From the NCBI RefSeq assembly GCF_001875655.1, contig NZ_MKEQ01000001.1, forward strand, positions 3,534,001 to 3,598,000: a DNA stretch of 64,000 nt. Direction: 5' to 3'. The stretch comes from Enterobacter hormaechei ATCC 49162 (GTDB lineage Bacteria; Pseudomonadota; Gammaproteobacteria; Enterobacterales; Enterobacteriaceae). Under the pieces are notes generated by a model. It did no database searches. It was given only the letters and a program-made list of their open reading frames with translations, and had not been told where the DNA came from. Shown in pieces: positions 51,430-61,643 of this stretch (position 1 is the first letter of the stretch; every line of letters starts with the position of its first letter). A program made the position numbers and the translations under genes.

Positions 51430-52170
51430 TTACGACGCATTTGGCCCCAGCGAGTAAACGGGATAACCATGTTCGCGCCACTCCATCAGGCGCTGCTGCT
51501 GGGAAGCGGAGGGGACTTCGCCGCACCAGACCAGCAGCGTCTGCCCCTCAAAGAGTTCCGGTCTGAGCTGGGCCAGCGAGTGGGCAAGCACGTCAACGCG
51601 CCAGCCCTGCTGGGTGGCAATCCAGGCTTCGAGCCACAGCCGGGTGGTATCGTGCACGTTCCAGCCGATCACCAGCGCATCTTTACTGTTTTTATTCCGC
51701 GCTGAAGCAAGACAGACGGAAATATAGTTAATCAGCACGCCGTCAAGCATGCTGAGCAGCGCCTGTAAGGTGGTTTGCTGACACTGGAGCCGTCGCCGTA
51801 AGGGAATAAAAAGATGGGTGATCAGGGTTTGTGCGGGGTAGTCGCGACCCTGTTCTTTGATCCAGCCGCGCAGACGCTGCACATTACCGCTCTGCAACAG
51901 CCTCAGCAGCGTTTCCTGCTGCTCGCGCCAGAGATGCTGCGTATCAGGATCGTCCTGGCTCAGAAGCGATTTCACCTTGCCAACCTGTACGCCGTTGTCG
52001 ATCCAGCTTTTGATCTCGCGGATCCGGTCAATATCCGCATCGTTAAACAGGCGGTGCCCGCCGTCCGTTCTTTGCGGCTTAAGCAATCCATACCGTCGCT
52101 GCCACGCCCGTAGCGTAACGGGATTGATATCACACAGGAGTGCCACTTCACCTATCGTGTAAAGCGCCAT
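51430..52170 (-). CDS. mlrA: MlrA, MerR-like activator of csgD
   Basis: A 246-residue regulator: N-terminal MerR-type helix-turn-helix (MALYTIGEVALLCDINPVTLRAWQRR) and a C-terminal effector domain. In E. coli and Salmonella it activates csgD and so curli and biofilm formation with RpoS input. The start at 52170 gives the MerR N-terminus; an in-frame ATG 15 codons upstream is not conserved in type. Confidence 0.94.
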   Translation of the reverse strand: MALYTIGEVALLCDINPVTLRAWQRRYGLLKPQRTDGGHRLFNDADIDRIREIKSWIDNGVQVGKVKSLLSQDDPDTQHLWREQQETLLRLLQSGNVQRLRGWIKEQGRDYPAQTLITHLFIPLRRRLQCQQTTLQALLSMLDGVLINYISVCLASARNKNSKDALVIGWNVHDTTRLWLEAWIATQQGWRVDVLAHSLAQLRPELFEGQTLLVWCGEVPSASQQQRLMEWREHGYPVYSLGPNAS

Positions 52171-52388
52171 TTTCGCCCCCAGGCTTGCGCGTCCCCAGCT
52201 TAACTGTAGACCCACTTTGCGGAACCAGGAAGATTTGATTCTTTTTTGTACAGATTATGCGAAAGATGGGTTATCTCCGGCAAAAGGTGTGATGGCGGAC
52301 ACGATTTATCGCTTTTTTGGCATGTTTCAAAGAAAGTTAACCGCCATCAGTGTATGTTACGCGTTTTTAGAATGTGCGGTTTGTGAGT

Positions 52389-54074
52389 ATGTACGAGTTT
52401 AATCTGGTGCTGCTGTTGCTTCAGCAGATGTGCGTGTTCCTTGTCATCGCCTGGTTGATGAGCAAAACGCGCCTGTTTATTCCGCTGATGCAGGTCACCG
52501 TCCGTCTGCCGCACAAATTCCTCTGCTACGTCGTATTTTCCATATTCTGCATTATGGGGACCTGGTTTGGTCTCCATATCGAAGATTCCATCGCCAATAC
52601 GCGTGCCATCGGCGCGGTAATGGGCGGGCTGCTTGGCGGCCCGGTCGTGGGCGGTCTGGTGGGGTTAACCGGCGGCCTGCATCGCTATTCGATGGGCGGT
52701 ATGACGGCGCTAAGCTGCATGATCTCCACCATCGTCGAAGGGCTGCTCGGTGGTCTCGTCCACAGCTATATGATTAAGCGCGGTCGCCCGGATAAAGTGT
52801 TCAGTCCCCTTACCGCCGGGGCGATCACCTTCGTGGCGGAAATGGCGCAGATGGCGATCATCCTGCTGATTGCGCGCCCGTTTGACGATGCGTTACACCT
52901 GGTCAGCAGCATTGCGGCGCCGATGATGGTCACCAATACCGTAGGCGCGGCGCTGTTTATGCGCATTCTGCTCGACAAACGCGCCATGTTCGAAAAATAC
53001 ACCTCGGCATTTTCTGCCACTGCTTTAAAAGTTGCGGCGTCGACGGAGGGGATCCTGCGTCAGGGGTTCAACGAAGAGAACAGTATGAAGGTGGCGCAGG
53101 TGCTTTATAAAGAGCTGGATATCGGGGCCGTGGCGATTACCGATCGTGAAAAGCTGCTGGCGTTTACCGGTACCGGGGACGACCACCATCTGCCGGGAAA
53201 ACCGATCTCCTCAGCCTACACCCTGCGTGCCATTGAAACGGGTGAAGTGGTGTATGCCGACGGAAATGAAGTCCCGTACCGCTGTTCCCTGCATCCGCAA
53301 TGCAAACTCGGCTCTACGCTGGTCATTCCTCTGCGGGGCGAAAACCAGCGCGTGATGGGCACTATTAAGCTTTACGAAGCCAAAAACCGCCTGTTCAGCT
53401 CCATCAACCGCACGCTGGGGGAGGGGATCGCCCAGCTGCTTTCGGCGCAAATCCTTGCAGGGCAGTATGAACGGCAAAAAGCGCTGCTGACGCAGTCAGA
53501 AATTAAGCTCCTGCACGCTCAGGTGAATCCGCATTTCCTGTTTAACGCGCTCAACACGCTGAAGGCGGTGATCCGCCGTGACAGCGATCAGGCCGCGCAG
53601 CTGGTGCAATTTCTGTCGACATTTTTCCGCAAAAATCTGAAGCGGCCTTCGGAAATTGTCACCCTCGCGGATGAGATTGAACATGTAAACGCCTATCTGC
53701 AAATTGAAAAAGCGCGTTTCCAGTCACGTTTACAGGTGTCGTTATCCGTCCCGGATGAGCTGGCGTATCAGCATCTTCCGGCCTTTACCCTGCAACCGAT
53801 TGTGGAGAACGCCATTAAGCATGGGACGTCGCAGCTGCTGGGCACGGGGGAGATTATGATTTCCGCTTCCCGTTTTAACCACCATTTGGTGCTGGATATT
53901 GAAGATAACGCCGGGCTGTATGACGTTTCCGCGTCAGGCGGCCTGGGCATGAGCCTGGTGGATAAACGCCTGCGCGCGCATTTTGGTGACGACTGCGGTA
54001 TCACCGTCGCCTGTGAGCCAGACCGCTATACCCGAATTACCTTACGATTGCCGTTGGAGGAGAACGCATGTTAA
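52389..54074 (+). CDS. btsS: BtsS, pyruvate sensor histidine kinase (LytS type)
   Basis: A 561-residue inner-membrane kinase (E. coli 561). An N-terminal 5TM_LytS domain with five or more helices is followed by a GAF domain (about 230-360) and a His_kinase/HATPase domain with phospho-acceptor His382 in [11 protein letters not shown] and IVENAIKHG. It senses extracellular pyruvate and acts with BtsR to induce btsT. Overlaps btsR by seven bases. Confidence 0.95.
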   Translation: MYEFNLVLLLLQQMCVFLVIAWLMSKTRLFIPLMQVTVRLPHKFLCYVVFSIFCIMGTWFGLHIEDSIANTRAIGAVMGGLLGGPVVGGLVGLTGGLHRYSMGGMTALSCMISTIVEGLLGGLVHSYMIKRGRPDKVFSPLTAGAITFVAEMAQMAIILLIARPFDDALHLVSSIAAPMMVTNTVGAALFMRILLDKRAMFEKYTSAFSATALKVAASTEGILRQGFNEENSMKVAQVLYKELDIGAVAITDREKLLAFTGTGDDHHLPGKPISSAYTLRAIETGEVVYADGNEVPYRCSLHPQCKLGSTLVIPLRGENQRVMGTIKLYEAKNRLFSSINRTLGEGIAQLLSAQILAGQYERQKALLTQSEIKLLHAQVNPHFLFNALNTLKAVIRRDSDQAAQLVQFLSTFFRKNLKRPSEIVTLADEIEHVNAYLQIEKARFQSRLQVSLSVPDELAYQHLPAFTLQPIVENAIKHGTSQLLGTGEIMISASRFNHHLVLDIEDNAGLYDVSASGGLGMSLVDKRLRAHFGDDCGITVACEPDRYTRITLRLPLEENAC

Positions 54075-54787
54075 GAGTGCTGATTGTTGATGATGAGCCG
54101 TTAGCACGGGAAAACCTGCGTGTCCTGTTGCAGGAGCAGAGTGATATCGAGGTCGTGGGCGAATGCGCCAATGCGATTGAAGGCATCGGTGCGGTGCATA
54201 AACTGCGCCCGGACGTGCTGTTCCTTGATATCCAGATGCCGCGCATCAGCGGGCTGGAGATGGTCGGCATGCTTGACCCGGAGCACCGTCCCTATATCGT
54301 TTTTCTGACGGCCTTTGATGAGTACGCGGTAAAGGCCTTTGAAGAGCACGCGTTTGATTATCTGCTGAAGCCGATTGAAGAGAAGCGTCTTGAAAAGACC
54401 CTGACCCGTCTGCGTCAGGAGCGTTCCGTGCAGGACGTGACGCTCCTGCCGGAACATCAGCAGCCGCTGAAATTTATCCCGTGTACCGGACACAGCCGGA
54501 TTTACCTCCTGCAAATGGACGACGTCGCCTTTGTCAGCAGCCGTCTGAGCGGGGTGTATGTCACCAGCGCTGAAGGCAACGAAGGCTTTACCGAGCTGAC
54601 CCTGCGCACGCTGGAGAGCCGCACGCCGCTGATCCGCTGCCATCGTCAGTATCTGGTGAACATGGCGCACCTGAAGGAGATCCGCCTGGAAGATAACGGC
54701 CAGGCCGAGCTGGTGTTACGTGCCGGGCAGACCGTGCCCGTCAGCCGTCGCTACCTGAAAAGTTTGAAAGAGGCGATTGGCCTGTAA
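54068..54787 (+). CDS. btsR: BtsR, LytTR response regulator
   Basis: A 239-residue protein. The receiver domain has Asp54 in FLDIQMP; the C-terminal LytTR DNA-binding domain (about 137-239) ends with [14 protein letters not shown]. Partner of BtsS. Target btsT is not in this window. Confidence 0.95.
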   Translation: MLRVLIVDDEPLARENLRVLLQEQSDIEVVGECANAIEGIGAVHKLRPDVLFLDIQMPRISGLEMVGMLDPEHRPYIVFLTAFDEYAVKAFEEHAFDYLLKPIEEKRLEKTLTRLRQERSVQDVTLLPEHQQPLKFIPCTGHSRIYLLQMDDVAFVSSRLSGVYVTSAEGNEGFTELTLRTLESRTPLIRCHRQYLVNMAHLKEIRLEDNGQAELVLRAGQTVPVSRRYLKSLKEAIGL

Positions 54788-54833
54788 AACTGGTACACTG
54801 CGCGCCATTGCATCATCGACATTCGAAGGCTCT

Positions 54834-55304
54834 ATGCTAAGTAACGACATTCTTCGTAGCCTGCGCTACACCCTGAAAGCGAACAATAATGACATGGTGC
54901 GCATTCTTGCGCTCTCCGACATGGAATCCACGTCCGCCGGTTTCGACACCTGGATGACCAAAGAAGATGAAGAGGGTTTCGTTCGCTGCCCGGACATCAT
55001 TCTGTCGGGCTTTCTGAACGGTCTGATCTACGATAAGCGTGGCAAAGATGAATCTGCGCCTGAGCTGGCGCTGGAGCGTCGGGTGAACAATAACACGGTG
55101 CTGAAAAAGCTGCGTATCGCGTTCTCGCTGAAAACGGACGATATTGTGGCGATCATGACTGAGCAAAAATACCGCGTGTCCGTGCCGGAAGTGACCGCCA
55201 TGATGCGCGCGCCGGACCACAAAAATTACCGTGAGTGCGGCGACCAGTTCCTGCGTAATTTCCTGCGCGGGCTGACTCACCGGGTGCATAACACGAAGGG
55301 GTGA
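54834..55304 (+). CDS. yehS: YehS, DUF1456 protein
   Basis: A 156-residue cytoplasmic protein with two DUF1456 repeats (SNDILRSLRYTLKANNNDM and NNNTVLKKLRIAFSLKTDDI). Function unknown. It starts at the ATG at 54834 as in E. coli. It ends next to metG; the E. coli genes yehI-yehR that lie between them are absent. Confidence 0.9.
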   Translation: MLSNDILRSLRYTLKANNNDMVRILALSDMESTSAGFDTWMTKEDEEGFVRCPDIILSGFLNGLIYDKRGKDESAPELALERRVNNNTVLKKLRIAFSLKTDDIVAIMTEQKYRVSVPEVTAMMRAPDHKNYRECGDQFLRNFLRGLTHRVHNTKG

Positions 55305-55310
55305 TTTTTA

Positions 55311-55380
55311 GCCTGGTGGCGGCTTCGCCTTATCCGGCCTACAAAACCCGTAGGCCCGTGCAAGCGTAGCGCCGCCGGGC
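55311..55380. repeat. REP pair between yehS and metG
   Basis: GCCTGGTGGCGGCTTCGCC and GCAAGCGTAGCGCCGCCGGGC in inverted order; family of 10694, 33282 and 58740, between convergent genes. Confidence 0.8.
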
Positions 55381-55412
55381 AAAAAAAAGCCGGATTTTCA
55401 TCCGGCTTTTTT
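55381..55412. terminator. Bidirectional terminator, yehS/metG
   Basis: Eight A, GCCGGA, TTTTCA loop, TCCGGC and six T. Serves both convergent genes. Confidence 0.9.
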
Positions 55413-55413
55413 A

Positions 55414-57447
55414 TTATTTCACCTGCTGTCCTGGCTTCGCGCCTTCGTCAGGGCTTAACAGGAAGATATCCTTCCCGCCAGGGCCTGCGGCCATCACCAT
55501 CCCCTCGGAGATGCCGAAGCGCATTTTGCGCGGCGCCAGGTTTGCCACCATCACGGTCTGACGACCAATCAGCACCTGCGGGTCAGGATACGCGGAACGA
55601 ATGCCGGAGAAGACGTTACGCTTCTCGCCGCCCAGATCCAGGGTCAGACGCAGCAGCTTGTCAGAACCGTCTACGAACTCCGCGTTTTCAATCAGCGCCA
55701 CGCGCAGGTCGACTTTAGCGAAATCATCAAAGGTGATGGTTTCCTGAATCGGATCGTCAGCCAGCGGGCCGGTCACCGGAGCGGCAGCTGCCTTCACTTC
55801 TTCTTTAGAGGCTTCGACCAGGGCTTCAACCTGCTTCATTTCGATGCGGTTATACAGCGCCTTGAAGGTGTTCACCTTGTGGCTGAGCAGCGGCTGATGG
55901 ATGGCGTCCCAGGTCAGTTCGGTGTTCAGGAACGCTTCCGCGCGGGCTGACAGCTGCGGCAGAACCGGCTTCAGCCAGGTCATCAGTACGCGGAACATGT
56001 TCAGACCCATGGTGCAGATCGCCTGCAAGTCGGCGTCACGGCCTTCCTGTTTCGCGACCACCCACGGTGCCTGCTCGTCCACATAGCGGTTGGCCACGTC
56101 TGCCAGCGCCATGATTTCGCGAATGGCTTTACCAAATTCACGGCTTTCCCAGGCTTCGCCAACCGCAGCGGCGGCATCGGTGAAGGTTTTGTACAGCTCA
56201 GGATCGGCCAGTTCGGCAGAGAGTACGCCGTCAAAGCGTTTGGCGATAAAACCTGCGTTACGGGACGCCAGGTTCACCACCTTGTTGACGATGTCCGCGT
56301 TCACGCGCTGCACGAAATCTTCCAGGTTCAGGTCGATATCGTCGATGCGGGAAGAGAGCTTCGCGGTGTAGTAGTAGCGCAGGCTGTCCGCATCAAAGTG
56401 GTTCAGCCAGGTGCTGGCCTTAATAAACGTTCCGCGAGATTTTGACATCTTCGCGCCGTTCACCGTTACGTAGCCATGTACGAACAGGTTGGTTGGCTTG
56501 CGGAAGTTGCTGCCTTCCAGCATCGCTGGCCAGAACAGGCTGTGGAAGTAAACGATGTCTTTACCGATGAAGTGGTACAGCTCGGCATCGGAATCTTTCT
56601 TCCAGTATTCGTCGAAGCTTACGGTGTCGCCGCGCTTGTCACACAGATTCTTGAACGACCCCATGTAGCCAATCGGCGCATCCAGCCAGACGTAGAAATA
56701 TTTGCCCGGCGCGTTCGGGATTTCGAAGCCAAAGTAGGGCGCATCGCGGGAGATATCCCACTGTTGCAGACCGGATTCGAACCACTCCTGCATTTTGTTC
56801 GCCACCTGCTCCTGCAACGCACCGCTGCGGGTCCACGCCTTCAGCATTTCGCTGAACGACGGCAGGTCGAAGAAGAAGTGCTCGGAGTCACGCATTACCG
56901 GCGTCGCGCCGGAAACCACGGATTTCGGTTCGATAAGCTCGGTCGGGCTGTAGGTCGCGCCGCACACTTCGCAGTTATCGCCGTACTGGTCCGGGGATTT
57001 ACATTTCGGACAGGTGCCTTTAACGAAACGGTCCGGCAGGAACATGCCTTTTTCCGGATCGTACAGCTGAGAGATGGTGCGGTTTTTAATGAAACCGTTC
57101 TCTTTTAGACGGGTGTAGATCAGCTCCGACAGCTCGCGGTTTTCGTCGCTGTGCGTGGAGTGATAGTTGTCATAGCTGATGTCAAAGCCAGCAAAATCGG
57201 TCTGATGCTCCTGACTCATTTCGGCGATCATCTGTTCCGGGGATATCCCCAGCTGCTGTGCTTTCAGCATGATCGGCGTGCCGTGGGCATCGTCCGCACA
57301 GATGAAGTTCACCTCGTGGCCGCGCATTCGCTGGTAACGGACCCAGACATCAGCCTGGATATGCTCCAGCATGTGGCCGAGGTGGATTGAGCCGTTGGCG
57401 TACGGCAGGGCGCACGTTACCAGAATTTTTTTCGCGACTTGAGTCAT
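55414..57447 (-). CDS. metG: MetG, methionyl-tRNA synthetase
   Basis: A 677-residue class I synthetase (E. coli 677). The catalytic core has HLGH ([10 protein letters not shown]), a zinc-knuckle region with CPKC and CEVCG, and KMSKS ([10 protein letters not shown]). The anticodon helical domain and a C-terminal tRNA-binding EMAP-II-type domain (after about 570) follow. Start at 57447; an ATG three codons upstream is possible. It charges tRNA-Met, including initiator. Divergent from apbC. Confidence 0.97.
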   Translation of the reverse strand: MTQVAKKILVTCALPYANGSIHLGHMLEHIQADVWVRYQRMRGHEVNFICADDAHGTPIMLKAQQLGISPEQMIAEMSQEHQTDFAGFDISYDNYHSTHSDENRELSELIYTRLKENGFIKNRTISQLYDPEKGMFLPDRFVKGTCPKCKSPDQYGDNCEVCGATYSPTELIEPKSVVSGATPVMRDSEHFFFDLPSFSEMLKAWTRSGALQEQVANKMQEWFESGLQQWDISRDAPYFGFEIPNAPGKYFYVWLDAPIGYMGSFKNLCDKRGDTVSFDEYWKKDSDAELYHFIGKDIVYFHSLFWPAMLEGSNFRKPTNLFVHGYVTVNGAKMSKSRGTFIKASTWLNHFDADSLRYYYTAKLSSRIDDIDLNLEDFVQRVNADIVNKVVNLASRNAGFIAKRFDGVLSAELADPELYKTFTDAAAAVGEAWESREFGKAIREIMALADVANRYVDEQAPWVVAKQEGRDADLQAICTMGLNMFRVLMTWLKPVLPQLSARAEAFLNTELTWDAIHQPLLSHKVNTFKALYNRIEMKQVEALVEASKEEVKAAAAPVTGPLADDPIQETITFDDFAKVDLRVALIENAEFVDGSDKLLRLTLDLGGEKRNVFSGIRSAYPDPQVLIGRQTVMVANLAPRKMRFGISEGMVMAAGPGGKDIFLLSPDEGAKPGQQVK

Positions 57448-57612
57448 AGTAGGCATTACTTCTTTTAACTGTGAAAAGGGTTTTCGATGTTACCCGAAAG
57501 GTAATAACTACGCCAAGTGATAAGGGCATTAATCCATAAATGATTAATTGTTACCTCTGGGGTAAACTTGGTGATTACACGTCTTTTTCAGAACCACTAC
57601 AAAGGAGTCGGG

Positions 57613-58722
57613 ATGAGTTCTCAATCCCAGGCCAAATCACCGGAAGCCTTACGAGCAATGGTCGCCGGGACGCTGGCTAATTTTCAGCACCCAACCCTGA
57701 AGCACAATCTCACGACGCTGAAAGCGCTTCATCACGTCGCATGGCTGGACGATACGCTGCACATCGAGCTACAGATGCCGTTCGTCTGGACCAGCGCCTT
57801 TGATGCCCTGAAAGAGCAAACCAGCTCGGAGCTGCTGCGCATTACCGGCGCAAAAGCGATTGACTGGAAGCTGAGCCACAGCATCGCCACGCTCAAACGC
57901 GTGAAAAATCAGCCGGGCGTTAACGGCGTGAAGAACATCATCGCCGTCAGCTCTGGCAAGGGCGGAGTGGGTAAATCGTCTACCGCCGTTAACCTGGCGC
58001 TTGCGCTGGCGGCAGAAGGGGCGAAAGTCGGCATTCTGGATGCGGATATCTACGGCCCGTCCATTCCAAACATGCTGGGGGCAGAAAACCAACGTCCAAC
58101 GTCGCCGGACGGCACCCATATGGCGCCGATTATGGCGCACGGTCTGGCGACCAACTCCATTGGATACCTGGTGACGGACGATAACGCGATGGTCTGGCGT
58201 GGCCCAATGGCCAGCAAAGCGCTGCTGCAAATGTTGCAGGAGACAATGTGGCCTGACCTCGACTATCTGGTGCTGGACATGCCGCCGGGTACCGGTGACA
58301 TTCAGCTGACGCTGGCGCAGAACATTCCGGTTACGGGCGCCGTTGTGGTGACCACGCCGCAGGATATCGCGCTGATCGACGCCAAAAAAGGCATTGTCAT
58401 GTTCGAGAAAGTGGAGGTGCCCGTGCTGGGTATCGTCGAGAACATGAGCATGCATATTTGCAGCAACTGTGGGCACCATGAGCCTATCTTTGGTACTGGC
58501 GGTGCCGAAAAGCTGGCGGCGCAATACCACACGCAGCTTCTGGGGCAACTGCCGCTGCATATCACACTGCGTGAAGATCTGGATAGCGGGAAACCGACGG
58601 TGGTCAGCCGTCCGGAAAGTGAATTCGCGGAAATCTATCGTCAGCTGGCGGGGCGCGTTGCGGCGCAACTGTACTGGCAGGGTGAGGTGATCCCAAGCGA
58701 GATCGCCTTCCGCGCGGTGTAA
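57613..58722 (+). CDS. apbC: ApbC (Mrp), iron-sulfur carrier ATPase
   Basis: A 369-residue protein. An N-terminal MIP18-like domain is followed by a ParA/MinD-type ATPase with the deviant Walker A SGKGGVGKSS (114-123), Walker B VLDMPPGTGD and the Fe-S Cys pair CSNC. It carries Fe-S clusters to apoproteins. The ATG at 57613 after AAAGGAGTCGGG gives the E. coli length. Confidence 0.95.
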   Translation: MSSQSQAKSPEALRAMVAGTLANFQHPTLKHNLTTLKALHHVAWLDDTLHIELQMPFVWTSAFDALKEQTSSELLRITGAKAIDWKLSHSIATLKRVKNQPGVNGVKNIIAVSSGKGGVGKSSTAVNLALALAAEGAKVGILDADIYGPSIPNMLGAENQRPTSPDGTHMAPIMAHGLATNSIGYLVTDDNAMVWRGPMASKALLQMLQETMWPDLDYLVLDMPPGTGDIQLTLAQNIPVTGAVVVTTPQDIALIDAKKGIVMFEKVEVPVLGIVENMSMHICSNCGHHEPIFGTGGAEKLAAQYHTQLLGQLPLHITLREDLDSGKPTVVSRPESEFAEIYRQLAGRVAAQLYWQGEVIPSEIAFRAV

Positions 58723-58739
58723 CGCCTCTGCGCGTTAGT

Positions 58740-58810
58740 GCCGGGTGGCGGCTTCGCCTTACCCGGCCTGGCTCGATTTTGTAGGTCAGGCAAGCGTAGC
58801 GCCACCTGAC
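58740..58810. repeat. REP pair between apbC and an acetyltransferase
   Basis: CCGGGTGGCGGCTTCGCCTT and GTCAGGCAAGCGTAGCGCC-type arms in inverted order, between convergent genes. Confidence 0.8.
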
Positions 58811-58811
58811 T

Positions 58812-59303
58812 TTACCCAAGCCGATAGTGCATCAGATAGTACTCTCCCTCCGGAGAATCCCCCGTCGCCTCAATGTGCCAGCCGTGTCGCTGGTAAAACG
58901 CAATAGCCCGTTCATTCTTCACCAGACACTTCAGCGCGCCTGTACTGGTAAACGTCTTCTGAACCTGTTCCAGTAACAAATGACCCACTCCCAGGCTCTG
59001 ATACTGCGGGTCGACAAACAGGTTGTGCAGAAAATTATCGTTCGTCCAGACTGAGGCAAAGCCAAGTCGGTGCCCATCCTGCTCCGCCACCCAAATCTCT
59101 TCGTCCAGGGTTGCCGCGTCAAAATCTTCAAGCTGCCACACAGAACTGTCCAGCCACGGCCAGGCTTCACGCCGGGCGTGGAGAAAGAGCGTGCGCAGGA
59201 AAGGGCGATCGCTCTCCTGCCACGGACGGATGAGGATCGTATCAGCGGTGATAGAAAATATCTCCGTTATAGGCTTTGTAGATTTTGCCATCGGCATCGC
59301 CAA
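58812..59303 (-). CDS. GNAT-family N-acetyltransferase overlapping rcnB
   Basis: Up to 163 residues. The core (TILIRPWQESDRPFLRTLFLHARREAWPW, LGFASVWTNDNFLHNLFVDPQYQSLGVGHLLLEQV, VKNERAIAFYQRHGW) is a complete GNAT domain with the acetyl-CoA loop. The substrate is unknown. The start is uncertain: the first in-frame ATG codons (59303, 59297, 59291) lie inside rcnB and overlap its end by 50 to 62 bp; no later ATG/GTG/TTG exists before the conserved core. An AACGGAG is seen near 59266, which would suit a rare ATA or ATT start. Co-directional with rcnB and probably read from its message. Confidence 0.75.
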   Translation of the reverse strand: MAMPMAKSTKPITEIFSITADTILIRPWQESDRPFLRTLFLHARREAWPWLDSSVWQLEDFDAATLDEEIWVAEQDGHRLGFASVWTNDNFLHNLFVDPQYQSLGVGHLLLEQVQKTFTSTGALKCLVKNERAIAFYQRHGWHIEATGDSPEGEYYLMHYRLG

Positions 59304-59574
59304 TCAGAACATAATTTTCACCCATGTAGGTCCAGTGGGTACCGGCATCAGGCGCAGGAAGGTTACGCAACTGGTACTGTTTGATGGTGTACTCGGGCGT
59401 CTGATACTGCGCGGGCGCGGTATCGCCAATTTTGAACTTTGTAAAATCGGCAATGAACTCTTGTTCTTCATAGGCTTTGATGCCAGAAGGCGCAGTCGAT
59501 GCTTGCGGTGCAGCGTGTGCAGCCCCCGCCAGTGACAGTAATACACCCAGAAGCAACAGTTTACGCTTAGCCAT
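59242..59574 (-). CDS. rcnB: RcnB, periplasmic Ni/Co homeostasis protein
   Basis: A 110-residue protein with a signal peptide ending AGAAHA, and the conserved C-terminal half FKIGDTAPAQY, TIKQYQLRNLPAPDAGTHW and YMGENYVLI matching E. coli RcnB (YohN). It limits nickel and cobalt efflux by RcnA. rcnR and rcnA are not next to it here. The ATG at 59574 follows TGGAGAAAAA. Confidence 0.88.
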   Translation of the reverse strand: MAKRKLLLLGVLLSLAGAAHAAPQASTAPSGIKAYEEQEFIADFTKFKIGDTAPAQYQTPEYTIKQYQLRNLPAPDAGTHWTYMGENYVLIGDADGKIYKAYNGDIFYHR

Positions 59575-60054
59575 TTTTTCTCCAGTCATATCGTTACTGA
59601 TACTTTTTGTGCGCCGATCCGCATAAGGATGGCAGGCAGTTCATTTTAAGTATCTAAACAAGGTGAGTTTGAAAAAAAATGTAACAAAAGTGAACGGATT
59701 TGTGTAGTCAACGTGATGATTAAATATTTGGGCGATGAATAGGGTTTTGCTTATATAGTAAAAATATTTATCGATTTATTAATTAATTCTGAAAAGACAT
59801 TTTCAGCGCAAATTTCCAAAGATCAACGCATGCATTCGATAAATGAAACATTTAAGATTGCACTAAACTAAGCTTCCACATTCCAGAGTCATAAGTTGAT
59901 GATCTCTCGTAACGGATGATGGCGTGGCGGGCTGTTTTATATGATTTCTTTTCTTCGTTCGTTAAGTTATGGAATAACAGGTTATTGTTCTTAAAGAGAA
60001 TTAAATTTCAATCGTACTTATGATAACCACTACTATAAAAGATATTTTTAATAA
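59575..60054. other. AT-rich leader between rcnB and gfcE
   Basis: A 480-bp region, strongly AT-rich compared with the rest of the window. It should hold the rcnB promoter (right next to 59574) and the promoter of gfcE-etp-etk. TATATAGTA-type -10 candidates occur near 59752. A possible RcsB-like box (TAAGATTGCACTA) is at 59853. No ops/JUMPstart core (GGCGGTAGCGT) is present and no convincing reading frame is seen. The AT content suggests H-NS silencing. Confidence 0.5.
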
Positions 60055-61194
60055 ATGAAAAACACAACAGCATTCTCGCTATTATTATTAAGTATTTTCC
60101 CGTTATCCGGCTGCGTCTTTAGCCCGGGGCAGAACCTGAATGTCGAGGGAAAACAGGTTATCACCGCAGAAGATGCAAATTACGATCTTGAGAAACGCGT
60201 AGAGGTTTATCCTCTGACCCCCGCGTTAATAGAAAAATTGCGGCCTCAGGTCTTAAATTCTCAGGCAAATCCTAATCTGGATGAGCAGGTTAAAAACTGG
60301 GAATACCGTATCGGCACGGGTGATATTTTAACCGTTACCGTCTGGGACCACCCAGAGCTGACAACCCCGGCGGGGCAGTATCGTAGCGCAAGTGACACCG
60401 GTAACTGGGTGAATGCCGATGGCACGCTTTTCTATCCGTACATCGGAAAACTGCATGTGGCAGGTAAAACGGTCTCACAGGTGCGCGAGGAGATCACGGC
60501 CCGGTTGAACGACGTCATTGAAAGCCCGCAGGTGGACGTCAGTGTCGCCGCTTTCCGCTCGCAAAAAGCCTATATCACTGGCGAGGTGGTCAAGTCGGGG
60601 CAGCAGGCTATCACCAATATTCCCTTAACGGTAATGGATGCCGTGAACGCCGCGGGAGGCCTCTCCGCTGACGCGGACTGGCGCAACGTCGTGCTCACGC
60701 ATAACGGTAAGGATTCACGCCTTTCACTGTATGCGCTGATGCAGCATGGCGATCTCACCCAAAACAAGCTGCTTCATCCAGGCGACATTCTTTTTGTACC
60801 ACGTAACGATGCGCTGAAGGTGTTCGTCATGGGCGAAGTCGTTAAGCAGAGTACGTTGAAAATGGATCGCAGCGGCATGACCCTCGCCGAAGCGTTGGGT
60901 AATGCAGGCGGGCTGAACCAGGACATGGCGGATGCCACCGGTATTTTTGTCATTCGTTCGGTAGCGAAAAAAGATCGGGCGGGCAAAATCGCCAACATCT
61001 ACCAGCTCAATGCCAAAGATGCATCCGCAATGGTGTTAGGCACCGAGTTCCAGCTTGAGCCTTATGACATTGTGTATGTCACAACTGCGCCGTTGTCCCG
61101 CTGGAATCGTGTGATTACGCAACTTGTCCCTACGATAAGCGGTGTGCATGACATCACCGAAACGGTTCGTTACATCAGATCGTGGCCGCAATAA
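60055..61194 (+). CDS. gfcE: GfcE/Wza-like polysaccharide export lipoprotein
   Basis: A 379-residue outer-membrane export lipoprotein. The signal peptide ends LSGC (lipid Cys20). A Poly_export domain ([22 protein letters not shown]) and two SLBB domains ([40 protein letters not shown]) precede the C-terminal barrel helix ([20 protein letters not shown]). It would form an octameric exit channel for a surface polysaccharide. Sequence is close to both Wza and GfcE; the gene order with etp-etk and the absence of wca genes favours GfcE. Stop overlaps the etp start (TAATG). Confidence 0.86.
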   Translation: MKNTTAFSLLLLSIFPLSGCVFSPGQNLNVEGKQVITAEDANYDLEKRVEVYPLTPALIEKLRPQVLNSQANPNLDEQVKNWEYRIGTGDILTVTVWDHPELTTPAGQYRSASDTGNWVNADGTLFYPYIGKLHVAGKTVSQVREEITARLNDVIESPQVDVSVAAFRSQKAYITGEVVKSGQQAITNIPLTVMDAVNAAGGLSADADWRNVVLTHNGKDSRLSLYALMQHGDLTQNKLLHPGDILFVPRNDALKVFVMGEVVKQSTLKMDRSGMTLAEALGNAGGLNQDMADATGIFVIRSVAKKDRAGKIANIYQLNAKDASAMVLGTEFQLEPYDIVYVTTAPLSRWNRVITQLVPTISGVHDITETVRYIRSWPQ

Positions 61195-61643
61195 TGTTCA
61201 ATACCATTTTGGTGGTTTGCACCGGCAACGTCTGCCGTTCTCCCATTGGAGAGCGGCTTTTACGTCAGTACTTACCCGACAGACATATCACCTCGGCGGG
61301 GATATTTGGTCTTGAGGGACGGCCGGCGGATGACTATGCCCAGGAAGTGGCCTGGCGGCATGGGATCTCCCTCGACGGCCATGTGGCGCGCAAGTTGACG
61401 CGAGGGCTGATGCAGGAATCCGATCTTATTTTGGTTATGGAGCCGGAGCATCTTCGCTTTATTTCCGCCATGGCACCGGAGATCAGAGGGAAATCGCTGC
61501 TGTTTGGGCAGTGGCTGGAGCCGCAGGATATCCCCGATCCCTACCGTAAAAGTCGGGAAGCGTTTGAATATGTGTTCGGGCTATTGGGTAAAGCCAGCCA
61601 GGAGTGGGCACGTCGTTTGGGTCAGAAAGGAATGAAGCATTAA
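61194..61643 (+). CDS. etp: Etp/Wzb-like low-molecular-weight tyrosine phosphatase
   Basis: A 149-residue cytoplasmic LMW-PTP. The catalytic loop CTGNVCR (Cys9 to Arg15) and the general-acid Asp in IPDPYRKS are intact. It dephosphorylates its partner kinase Etk/Wzc, which is needed for cycling during polysaccharide export. Translationally coupled on both sides. Confidence 0.87.
   Translation: MFNTILVVCTGNVCRSPIGERLLRQYLPDRHITSAGIFGLEGRPADDYAQEVAWRHGISLDGHVARKLTRGLMQESDLILVMEPEHLRFISAMAPEIRGKSLLFGQWLEPQDIPDPYRKSREAFEYVFGLLGKASQEWARRLGQKGMKH

Noticed and set aside
57769..58668. 299-codon open frame antisense to apbC
   Set aside because: Reverse shadow of a conserved ATPase; His/Arg-rich and not protein-like.
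59900..59945. GATGGCGTGGCGGGC considered as an ops/JUMPstart element for the export operon
   Set aside because: The ops core GGCGGTAGCGT is not present, and the surrounding JUMPstart sequence is missing.
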